This document shows positions 1 through 7,446 of a stretch of DNA of 64,000 bases, one piece after another (position 1 is the first letter of the stretch; each line of letters begins with the position of its first letter). The stretch is from Flavobacteriales bacterium UBA4422 (GTDB taxonomy: Bacteria > Bacteroidota > Bacteroidia > Flavobacteriales_G > Salibacteraceae), in assembly GCA_002389645.1 (NCBI GenBank), contig DGQE01000003.1, positions 99,610 to 163,609 on the forward strand, written 5' to 3'. Under the pieces are notes generated by a model that did not search any database, was not told where the DNA came from, and worked only from the letters and a program-made list of their open reading frames with translations. Both the position numbers and the translations under genes were made by a program.

Positions 1-306
1 TGTTTGATGTTTTGATAACTCCTCATCCTTGAATTGGAATTCATTCAATGCATTATCTGCTTGAAATGCAATCACCGATTCCGCCACTGAGCTATTGCCT
101 GGCTCACCAGAATTAGTAGAAATGAATTGAAAAACAAAAAACTCTCCCTCCTTAACTGAATAAGACTGATAGCTTATTGAATCATGCTCGATGCGGCTAT
201 TCATAAATACCCGTTTTTCATCTACTACATCAAAGCTTTGAGCATTTAGTTGAAGCAGCAGCCCAAAATGCATCATAACCAGCATTATATATCGCGACCA
301 GACCAC
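1..306 (-). CDS. Secreted protein of unknown function, cut by the left edge
   Basis: An open frame enters from the left edge and begins, in minus-strand sense, either at GTG 306-304, directly after the TAG stop of the upstream gene, or at ATG 285-283. The GTG start gives the better signal peptide: a basic tryptophan/arginine N-region, a core of V, M, F and L residues, and cleavage after LNAQS. About 80 residues of mature protein follow, rich in F, V, E and S, with no motif I recognise. It is the last visible gene of a coupled minus-strand set with a GH28-like and a CBM9-like protein. A role in carbohydrate binding or breakdown is an inference from neighbours only. The C-terminus lies outside the window. 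Confidence 0.6.
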   Translation of the reverse strand, partial: MVWSRYIMLVMMHFGLLLQLNAQSFDVVDEKRVFMNSRIEHDSISYQSYSVKEGEFFVFQFISTNSGEPGNSSVAESVIAFQADNALNEFQFKDEELSKHQT

Positions 307-1908
307 CTAGCGAATGTATTGTATAGATGCTTTATTTATAACATCAGTATCCACACTCAATGCCTTTTGCACATCGCTTAATTCTTGAATGCCTTGTATC
401 TTGATATCACTACTTTCCGAGCCTGACACCTTGACTACCATTTTTGTAGACGGATCGGCAACATAGTTTTGAATGTTGACATTACTGGTGTTCGATAGTA
501 TCACAGCGGGACTTTCCGAATCTTCAAGTCCTTGTCGACCTCGAAAATTTAAAATATCCACACCTGAACAATCTGAAATGTATAGCGCACTCCCCCACTT
601 TTCTTCGGTATGCTGATCATTCCAATCAATATTGCAGTTATTCATAATCAAACCTTTCACATTGGAAGCATAAAATGCATGGTCAGCTCGCTTGTCAGCA
701 TAATCTTCTTGTTGCATTTCAAGATTAACATTGAAAAACCTGATATCCTGGATGCGCACGCCTTCAGTGCTCTCCAACTTGCTTGTCCCCATTCCTGTGG
801 CAGAAATGTTTTCGAAAACAACATTCTTAATCAATCCTACTTTTGACTTCGTAGGATGCTTCTTAGTGAGGTAAATCCAAATGGGGTCTCCATTACCCCA
901 CCAATTGAAATGCCTACGCTTACACTCAATGCTGATGTTTGAAAACACGACATCCTCTACAGTTCCACCATTACGAACCACAATGCTAAGTCCTCGGTTA
1001 GAGTTTAGCACCTGACAATTTTCAAATCGGATGTCTCGAAAGTCCCCAAACGATTCCGTACCTAATTTGAGAGCTGTAGATGAAGATGTTAATACACAGT
1101 TGGAAACACGAATGCTTTCACAAGGGTCTTCATAGCGAGTTTTGATAGCAATAGCATCGTCTCCAGCAGTAATCTTACAGTTTTTGATGGTTACATCTTG
1201 ACACGAGTTAATATCAATTCCGTCTGCATTGACTCCTTGTTCAAGGCTAGAATAAATAAACATATTCTGAATCAGTACTTCTTGACAGCGCACCATGTGT
1301 AGCGTCCAAAACGAGGATTCCACTAATGACGCATCTTCCATGGTGATGTTTTTACAATTGTAAAAAATGAACATGGCAACATCAGGTGGAACGACATAAT
1401 ACCTCTTCATCTCCACCCCAGAATTACGCGCATTTTCCGTGATATCACTAATAAATTCATCCACCTCACGAAGTTCTTCATACACTCTTCGGGCGTTTCC
1501 GTTAATCTCACCTTGTCCTTTCACTCCAATATTTTCAGCACCATTCGCATAAATAAAAACAGGGCGCGTGGCATCTTGCAATGGAGCCCGATAATCATCA
1601 ATATTTCTGCTAGCATATAATGTAGCTTCTGCATCTAAATCAAGCACCACATTATCCTTTAGAATTATCGTTCCGCTCATGTATTCGCCTGGAGGAAAAT
1701 AAACCGTTCCTCCGCCATATTGATAGCAGCTATCGATGGCATTTTGAATAGCTATTGTCGACACTGTATTCGTATCGCCTGAGGTCCCGAAATCAAGAAC
1801 ATTGTAGACACTATCAGTTCTTTGAGCCATTGCACAAACAAGTGACACATTGAAAAAAGGCACCAATATCAGTCTAATAATAATGTTTTTTAAGAGTTTG
1901 ATAATCAT
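307..1908 (-). CDS. GH28-like (polygalacturonase-type) secreted beta-helix protein
   Basis: A 533-residue exported protein with a signal peptide ending near CAMAQ (about residue 29). The start of the mature protein has the pectate-lyase/GH28 opening: an FG..GD..T.A.QNAID segment and GGGTVYFPPGEY. The middle is a run of short beta-helix turns (DVTIKNC, IRFENC, VVFSNI). GH28 active-site elements are visible as NADGID (about residue 226) and GDDAIAIK (about 248). The usual GHG is replaced by GTESFG, and RIK by a VVRNGG segment, so it is GH28-like rather than a standard polygalacturonase. Family members hydrolyse galacturonic or rhamnogalacturonan-type polymers outside the cell. It starts one base after the TAA of the CBM9-like gene, so the two are probably translated together. 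Substrate unknown. Confidence 0.8.
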   Translation of the reverse strand: MIIKLLKNIIIRLILVPFFNVSLVCAMAQRTDSVYNVLDFGTSGDTNTVSTIAIQNAIDSCYQYGGGTVYFPPGEYMSGTIILKDNVVLDLDAEATLYASRNIDDYRAPLQDATRPVFIYANGAENIGVKGQGEINGNARRVYEELREVDEFISDITENARNSGVEMKRYYVVPPDVAMFIFYNCKNITMEDASLVESSFWTLHMVRCQEVLIQNMFIYSSLEQGVNADGIDINSCQDVTIKNCKITAGDDAIAIKTRYEDPCESIRVSNCVLTSSSTALKLGTESFGDFRDIRFENCQVLNSNRGLSIVVRNGGTVEDVVFSNISIECKRRHFNWWGNGDPIWIYLTKKHPTKSKVGLIKNVVFENISATGMGTSKLESTEGVRIQDIRFFNVNLEMQQEDYADKRADHAFYASNVKGLIMNNCNIDWNDQHTEEKWGSALYISDCSGVDILNFRGRQGLEDSESPAVILSNTSNVNIQNYVADPSTKMVVKVSGSESSDIKIQGIQELSDVQKALSVDTDVINKASIQYIR

Positions 1909-2745
1909 TTATTTAGATGCTTTTTGCTCAATCAATTGTACACCCTCCCAAGTTGAGTCATCATCTCCCTTACCATAGATCAATAAATGACCTCCATATT
2001 CGCCTCCGTCAGGATCACAATGTACAATCATCATACTCAAAACATCTCCAACTTGAGGTTTTGTCCAATCATCATTTCCTGATCCAAAAGTTGCATTCAT
2101 GTTAACTCTGGCTTCCAAAATATAGTCGGCCGAACTTCTATCCCAAGGATTCATCTTAATATGGTAATCCACGGCATCGAAGGGTAACGGTTCTTCTATA
2201 TAAGATTGCTCAACATTGCCATGTCGCCACCAGGCACCATAATCAGGCCTCAAGGTGTCGCTTACAAAGCAAAAAGCATGATCACCTTCACCGAACCTCT
2301 CAGGGATGCTGTCGCGAGGGACTTCAAAAAAGAATGCAATAGCATCCTTATAATACCAGCGCTTTGGCTCGTGATTTGATTCTGTCACGTCATGCAAATT
2401 ATCCTGAACTTCCGCACCAAAATAAAGGTAGCTCTGATCCCAAGCCATGTAATAGCGGGCCGTCAAATCGATCGCGTTTGTGTCTTCCAGTGAATCAATA
2501 TTGAGACGATTGCGTTTTGGCTCGTACCAAGCACTTACCTTGACTCTATTAAGATCCCAAAAGCCGTCATGAAAAGCCTTCTCTTTCCATTCTGAGAGGT
2601 CTCCATCTATCTGAGGTGCATTTTCTAAGAATGGAATACTGCGTACAGGCAAATCTTGTCCAGATAGACTCATAACTAACCCAAAACAGCAGCAGATAAC
2701 CAATCTAGAACGAAAAAGGTGTAAACGAAGCAAAGTCAAGGACAT
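1909..2745 (-). CDS. Secreted carbohydrate-binding family 9-like (CBM9/DOMON-type) protein
   Basis: About 278 residues from ATG 2745. The frame is open further to a TTG at 2775, but that start would overlap the divergent gene's start codon. A signal peptide (basic LFRSR, then a cysteine-rich core and LSGQD) precedes a CBM9-like domain. The domain shows APQIDGDLSEWKE near its start, a YYMAWDQSYLYFGAEVQDN strand, a DAIAFFFEVP segment and a final GVQLI strand. Such domains bind sugars at the surface or join extracellular enzymes. Its stop codon abuts the ATG of the GH28-like gene, so binding module and enzyme appear to be made together. No catalytic residues are apparent. Confidence 0.75.
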   Translation of the reverse strand: MSLTLLRLHLFRSRLVICCCFGLVMSLSGQDLPVRSIPFLENAPQIDGDLSEWKEKAFHDGFWDLNRVKVSAWYEPKRNRLNIDSLEDTNAIDLTARYYMAWDQSYLYFGAEVQDNLHDVTESNHEPKRWYYKDAIAFFFEVPRDSIPERFGEGDHAFCFVSDTLRPDYGAWWRHGNVEQSYIEEPLPFDAVDYHIKMNPWDRSSADYILEARVNMNATFGSGNDDWTKPQVGDVLSMMIVHCDPDGGEYGGHLLIYGKGDDDSTWEGVQLIEQKASK

Positions 2746-2774
2746 TTGGTTTCTTTGATAATCGAAGTTAAACA

Positions 2775-3833
2775 ATGAGATCGACCAAAATGCAAAGCCA
2801 GCAATTCCAGAAATCTTTCCTCTCTGCTCTTGCTATTCTTTGCAGAACTCCTATGTCTTTGATCTTTCTTAGTCTGACTGTCTTGGTTAGCTGCATCAAG
2901 TCAGACATAGGTTGCGGTTCGGAAAGTGGAAACTGGCGAACACTTCAAAGCAACAATCAAAATGCAAATGATTCTACTCCCTATTTACAAACCAAAGGTG
3001 CCTTGCTACTCAGTTCATTCGAATCGTTTGAAGAATTAAAAACAGTCATTAAAATCGAATATAATGATGATATCCCTATGGTTCGAGTGAGTCATGAAAG
3101 TGATGACATAAACGTTTGCAGCACGCTGGAACCTGGCGTTGATGAAGGTGATTTCCGAAAAGCACGTGATGGCGGACTGATCGAAAAGGTATCACTCGCC
3201 TTTCGTTCGCCTTACGCTGCTTTCAATCGAGACCATTTAGTCCGTGTATTCATTCTAGCGAGAAGAAAACCCAACATTTTCGGAGAAAGTGATGTGGCAT
3301 TCTTCAACATTGCGGAAGCGACTGTTTGTAATATGGACGCTATCAATTATGGAGCTTCGTCAAACCGCGATCTTTCTGAAAAAGGATACATCAACACCAT
3401 TAACCACATCACAGCTCAAGCCATTATTACTACTTGCTTTTCAGAGGAAATGGCCGATTATATTGCCGATGTGCATGAGCGTTTTTACCATCCGGAATTA
3501 ATCAGAGGAGAATTTACCTTGACTCAAATCAATGATCTAGAAGAAGGACCATTAGATAACTACATTGACATGATTAACAACGAATGGGGGCAAGAACTTG
3601 GTAAATCATTGAAAGCTAAATATAACATCAGCTCAAGTACTATTTGGACTCCACAATTGCTAGCGGCCTACCTCAATGGCACGCAAGAGTATTACAGCTA
3701 TGCTTTTAATGTTGACTTTAGGCCCTTTAGCGAAAACGATTCCTTGGTGGTTAATTATGCTAAAAAAATGGTAAGAGTTATGGGTGATGTATCAGAATTG
3801 GAAGGACAGATCGGATCAAAGAATAATAAATAA
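2775..3833 (+). CDS. Lipoprotein with a possible DUF6973-like helical domain
   Basis: A 352-residue predicted lipoprotein with lipobox LVSC at about residues 37-40. The ATG at 2775 gives a long N-region. An internal ATG at 2853 gives a short, simple lipoprotein signal and may be the true start. After a variable beta-rich part, the C-terminal half holds a helical segment with INTINHITAQAII, an ADVHE motif and DNYIDMINNEWGQ. This order (N...H...A, HE, D-x-x-N-N-x-x-G) resembles the DUF6973 family, found in exported proteins and as a C-terminal domain of polymorphic toxins; that match is from memory. No immunity-like partner is adjacent. It diverges from the CBM9-like gene. Confidence 0.65.
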   Translation: MRSTKMQSQQFQKSFLSALAILCRTPMSLIFLSLTVLVSCIKSDIGCGSESGNWRTLQSNNQNANDSTPYLQTKGALLLSSFESFEELKTVIKIEYNDDIPMVRVSHESDDINVCSTLEPGVDEGDFRKARDGGLIEKVSLAFRSPYAAFNRDHLVRVFILARRKPNIFGESDVAFFNIAEATVCNMDAINYGASSNRDLSEKGYINTINHITAQAIITTCFSEEMADYIADVHERFYHPELIRGEFTLTQINDLEEGPLDNYIDMINNEWGQELGKSLKAKYNISSSTIWTPQLLAAYLNGTQEYYSYAFNVDFRPFSENDSLVVNYAKKMVRVMGDVSELEGQIGSKNNK

Positions 3834-3887
3834 CACTGGCTTTACACTAATTTACATCCGTTCACTTTAGATCATTAGTTCTCCGTC

Positions 3888-3895
3888 TACATTTA
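3888..3895 (+). promoter_or_regulatory. -7 promoter element (TACATTTA)
   Basis: TACATTTA matches the Bacteroidota -7 consensus TAnnTTTG at seven of eight positions. It lies 18 bases before the lipoprotein start at 3914. A TTTA about 19 bases further upstream could serve as the -33 element. The assignment rests on pattern and position only. Confidence 0.4.
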
Positions 3896-3913
3896 CGGAA
3901 ACAAGCAAAAATC

Positions 3914-4828
3914 ATGAACATCAAACACTTTCAAGCAATAGCTCTTTTCCTGATTATTACCTTCAATTCATGTTCTCAAAACAATGCAACTAAAGAAATT
4001 AATCAAGGTGAGAATGCAACAGAAGAAGCCACTACTAAAACTACTGTTCCGCATCAATATGGAGGATGGTACTGCCCTGATAATTTAAATGGTTTTCCAG
4101 CGGCAGGCATAAGCAATTGGAATTCTGTTCCGGTTGTGAATGGAAGGTTACCTACCAAAGAAGAAACGCAAAATGGAACCTCTCTCATTTTTGTTGATCT
4201 TGAAAAAAATCCTGATGCAAAGCCTTTGGGTATTGAAATGCCCAAATTGGCACTCTTTTACAATCCGTACTCCAAAAAAGAAGAGCTAATTATTGTGATA
4301 CAAGCAATTAACGTATCCAATGACTCAGTTGTAGGATTCAGATACCTTAATGGTGGCAATGGCAGTGCATACTTGTCTGAGGTCACATTTTTGTCTGATG
4401 AGGAAATTGAATCAGTTACTCCATCGCGCTTTGTTTCCTTTAATCTGGATATTAAAGCAACCCAAACCGAGGTATGGAAAGTACTAACTCAACCAGAATA
4501 TGCCTTTATTCTTCAGCCGATTTTTGATAGAGCTAACTCGCTTGGAGACAATTGGGTTGGTTCAACCAAAGTGAATTATAAAAATGTAAATGGAGACGAA
4601 ATCACTTCGGAATTCGCAGAAAACCTTTTCGGAAATCAATACATCCAAATTGATTACACATCAAAAGACAACAATTACGTAGAGAAATTCCTTCTTTTAG
4701 AAGATGAAAAGACCAACAACACAGAATTGAAAATCGTGTGTGGGCCTTATCTTGATGATTATGAGAGTCAAAAAGACATCTTAGAAAACTGGGCTCAAAA
4801 AGTGAAGGAATTGAGTGAAGCTGAATAG
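3914..4828 (+). CDS. Lipoprotein with C-terminal START/SRPBCC-like domain
   Basis: A 304-residue predicted lipoprotein (signal MNIKHFQAIALFLIITFNSC, lipid on C20), followed by a low-complexity N/T/E linker. Residues about 45-165 form a beta-rich domain I do not recognise, starting HQYGGWYCPDNLNGFP. From about residue 175 a second domain has the SRPBCC/AHSA1-type layout: ISVS-like strand SFNLDIKATQTEVWKVLTQPE, mid-domain strands, and a final helix DILENWAQKVKELSE. Such folds bind hydrophobic ligands in a deep pocket. A lipid-anchored SRPBCC domain facing the periplasm or outside is less common than the cytoplasmic form. Neighbours give no functional hint. Confidence 0.65.
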   Translation: MNIKHFQAIALFLIITFNSCSQNNATKEINQGENATEEATTKTTVPHQYGGWYCPDNLNGFPAAGISNWNSVPVVNGRLPTKEETQNGTSLIFVDLEKNPDAKPLGIEMPKLALFYNPYSKKEELIIVIQAINVSNDSVVGFRYLNGGNGSAYLSEVTFLSDEEIESVTPSRFVSFNLDIKATQTEVWKVLTQPEYAFILQPIFDRANSLGDNWVGSTKVNYKNVNGDEITSEFAENLFGNQYIQIDYTSKDNNYVEKFLLLEDEKTNNTELKIVCGPYLDDYESQKDILENWAQKVKELSEAE

Positions 4829-4870
4829 TCTTTTGAGTAAATCAGCTTCATTGAACTGATGTAAAGTAAC

Positions 4871-5548
4871 TTACGATAATATATACAGAGTGGTAATAAT
4901 AACTCCTTTATTATCCTGAGACTGCACTGAAAGTAATTCCTTATGCCCCTTCACCTTAAAACCAAAAGGAGGCGCCATTAAATCAATCCCACTGTGTTTT
5001 TTTAATCGAATACCTTGACCAGAAATGATATCAATATTGGGAATGAAGTCTCCTTCGGGAATATGTTCCGATAAAATCACATACTTATACTGGTATAACT
5101 TATCTATAATCCGCTGAACTTCTGCATTGGATAAGTGCTGAAGCACTTGCCTGACTATTGCGCAATCACCTAGAGGTAAGTTTTCTGTTGCAATATCCAA
5201 ACAATGAAATTCTAAGTTCTCAACTTTAAAATGCGCTTTGTTTCGTAGAATTAAATCTGGAACGATGTCAACAGCAATATATCGTTTAACATAATCCACC
5301 AGTTGCATTCCCACGTTAAAATCACCACATCCTAAATCGCAAACTATAAGCGGTATCTTAAAGGATGCTAAAAATGATTCTACAGTATTGACATATGGAA
5401 TTACAATCTCAGGATCATGTGAACCAACTCCAGAATAAAAGTCAGACTCACTCCCACCCCAGAGATTATTCTTATACACTTGCTTCATGGCATCTTTAGT
5501 AGTCCACGGCTTTTTCGCTTGCTGAGTATCTTCTCTTTTAATTCCCAT
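4871..5548 (-). CDS. Class I SAM-dependent methyltransferase
   Basis: About 225 residues from ATG 5548; a GTG five codons upstream (5563) is an alternative. Motif I (SAM binding) is VCDLGCGDFNVG, followed by the acidic strand end YIAVDIV and motif-II-like FHCLDIATENLP. A VRQVLQHLSNAEVQRIIDKL segment and a VILSEHIP strand complete the Rossmann-type order. The N-terminal WGGSESDFYSGVGSHDPE region is probably the substrate lid. It is monocistronic and convergent with the START-domain lipoprotein. The substrate cannot be told from sequence. Confidence 0.75.
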   Translation of the reverse strand: MGIKREDTQQAKKPWTTKDAMKQVYKNNLWGGSESDFYSGVGSHDPEIVIPYVNTVESFLASFKIPLIVCDLGCGDFNVGMQLVDYVKRYIAVDIVPDLILRNKAHFKVENLEFHCLDIATENLPLGDCAIVRQVLQHLSNAEVQRIIDKLYQYKYVILSEHIPEGDFIPNIDIISGQGIRLKKHSGIDLMAPPFGFKVKGHKELLSVQSQDNKGVIITTLYILS

Positions 5549-5710
5549 TAATAATGTAATCACAAAGATAACCTCAGGTTATGGCGATTTAGCCTAATTC
5601 TAGTAGTGACCATAAGGCCTCGTTTGCTCGAATTGAGAGCAACTTATGTCAAAAGAATCGCATACTTTACTTTAGATCTAAACGTTAGGTAATCAAAGAT
5701 CCTTTCAATT

Positions 5711-6085
5711 ATGATTAAGCCTTTTCTGTTTTTCAATGCCATATTAATACTTCTTCTGGCTTCCTGTCAAAAAGAAAATGAGTGTCTAAAAATGCGTTAT
5801 GAAATCTCAGGTGACCAAACAAGCATCGACCTAATTGACTTCAGAGTCGCATCGGAGAGTTACTTTAAGCCAGATGTGCAGCGATTTCATGAGAATAAGT
5901 CCATACCATTTTCAGAAGAAGTGGAGATATGTGTAGACCATTTCGATTATAATTTGAGATGCTACACGACCGACTCCAACTTAAATATATCTTTTAAAGT
6001 GTATGCAAATGGCACTTTAATAGACGAAGAAGTTGGGAAGATTGGTGCTACCAGAAATTTCTATGAATTTGGTGGAGGCTTTTAA
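5711..6085 (+). CDS. Small lipoprotein of unknown function
   Basis: A 124-residue predicted lipoprotein with lipobox LLASC (C19), basic N-terminus MIK and a clean hydrophobic core. The mature part is rich in aromatic and acidic residues with four further cysteines (ECLK, EICV, LRCY) that could form disulfides. No recognised family. It is transcribed alone, and the stop codon falls inside the 5' arm of a strong terminator hairpin. Confidence 0.6.
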   Translation: MIKPFLFFNAILILLLASCQKENECLKMRYEISGDQTSIDLIDFRVASESYFKPDVQRFHENKSIPFSEEVEICVDHFDYNLRCYTTDSNLNISFKVYANGTLIDEEVGKIGATRNFYEFGGGF

Positions 6086-6120
6086 AAGCATGAAGACAAC
6101 TTGTGCTTTTAAATTTTTAT
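6081..6120 (+). terminator. Rho-independent-type terminator, overlaps the stop codon
   Basis: A perfect 10-base inverted repeat, TTTAAAAGCA at 6081-6090 and TGCTTTTAAA at 6104-6113, with a 13-base loop, is followed by TTTTTAT. The 5' arm includes the last bases of the upstream lipoprotein gene. Being symmetrical, it could also stop transcription from pepT on the other strand. Confidence 0.65.
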
Positions 6121-6130
6121 CCTGCCCCAA

Positions 6131-7372
6131 TTAGCCCCGCTCTTCCCAAATGCATGCGAGATTGATTAGCGTCTCAACAGCCTTTTGCATGTCTTGAACA
6201 CTCGCCCACTCCATTTTGCTGTGGAACGAATGTTCTCCTGCGAATATATTCGGACAAGGCAGTCCCATAAATGACAGCTTAGAGCCATCAGTACCACCTC
6301 GAATACTGCCGATACGAGGCTCAAGCCCCGCTCGCTCAATGGCTTCAATAGCATATTCAGAAACCTGAGGACATTTTTCAATCACATTCTTCATGTTTCG
6401 GTATTGCTCTGAAACCTCAAATGAAAACGTAGAATTAGGAAAGTCATTCACGACTTGTTCTAATATTGACCTCAAACGGTTTTCATACTCTACCAAATCA
6501 CTATCCACAAATGACCGAATGATCATGGTGAATTCTGCATGCTCAACACCTCCGGTCATTTCATAAGGATGAACAAAACCTTCACGGCCTTCGGTAGTTT
6601 CAGGTGACCAAGTGTCTTTTGGCAATCGATCAACAAAAGCACATGCTGCTTTTAATGCACTTTCCAATTTTCCTTTTGCAAATCCTGGATGAAAATTGAC
6701 ACCTTCAATCTTGATGTTGACCATGTGCGCACTGAAGGTTTCGTCTTCAAAGGAGCCCAATGCTTCGCCATCAACCGTATAACCGAAGTCAGCGCCCAAT
6801 TTTTCAATGTTTACGGCATCTGCTCCTCTGCCAATTTCTTCATCAGGAGTGAATAAAATACGAATCGCACCGTGCTTTACTTCAGGATGACTCATAAAAT
6901 AATGGGCTGTATCCATTATCGCTGCCACGCCAGCCTTATTATCGGCTCCTAATAATGTAGTGCCATCTGCGGTAACAATATCATTTCCAATCTTCTTTGC
7001 CAACTCAGGGTGTGCTGCGGGATCAATCTTAATATTATTATCTGCCGGCAGGACCAATACACGACCATCATAATTTTCATGAATAACTGGAATCACATTC
7101 GTACCACTACTTTCTGGTGAAGTATCAACGTGTGAACAAAAACAAATAACAGGTACGGCCTTTTCTGTATTCGCTGGAATAGTAGCATATACATATCCCA
7201 AGTCATCCATTTCTGCATCATTCACACCCAGCTCTTTCAATTCTTGAACGAGTAATCTGCTCAAATCCTTTTGCTTTTCTGTAGAGGGAATTGAGTCGCT
7301 GTGGGGGTCAGATTGGGTATCAACCTTTACATATCGAAGAAAGCGATCAAGAACTGTGAACTTATAATCCAT
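6131..7372 (-). CDS. pepT: Peptidase T (tripeptide aminopeptidase), M20B family
   Basis: A 413-residue cytoplasmic zinc aminopeptidase that removes the N-terminal residue from tripeptides. The M20 metal and catalytic set is present: CSHVDTSPE (H81, D83), GADNKAG (bridging D144), PDEEIGRGAD (E178/E179), TVDGE near 200, and a late GEHSFHSKMEW segment (H about 384). IRGGTDGSKLSFMGLP, typical of PepT, precedes the last ligand. Length matches the family (about 410). It is transcribed alone between the small lipoprotein and the haloperoxidase-like gene. Confidence 0.95.
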   Translation of the reverse strand: MDYKFTVLDRFLRYVKVDTQSDPHSDSIPSTEKQKDLSRLLVQELKELGVNDAEMDDLGYVYATIPANTEKAVPVICFCSHVDTSPESSGTNVIPVIHENYDGRVLVLPADNNIKIDPAAHPELAKKIGNDIVTADGTTLLGADNKAGVAAIMDTAHYFMSHPEVKHGAIRILFTPDEEIGRGADAVNIEKLGADFGYTVDGEALGSFEDETFSAHMVNIKIEGVNFHPGFAKGKLESALKAACAFVDRLPKDTWSPETTEGREGFVHPYEMTGGVEHAEFTMIIRSFVDSDLVEYENRLRSILEQVVNDFPNSTFSFEVSEQYRNMKNVIEKCPQVSEYAIEAIERAGLEPRIGSIRGGTDGSKLSFMGLPCPNIFAGEHSFHSKMEWASVQDMQKAVETLINLACIWEERG

Positions 7373-7446
7373 GAAATATCCTTTTGGTCAAAGATGCGGA
7401 TTGAAAGGATAGAAATAAAGCAAGAAAATGCTTTAAGCGTCTCTAT

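Noticed and set aside
4839..4858. Weak inverted repeat ATCAG/CTGAT between two convergent genes
   Set aside because: Five paired bases with a mismatched inner stem and no T run; too weak to call a terminator.
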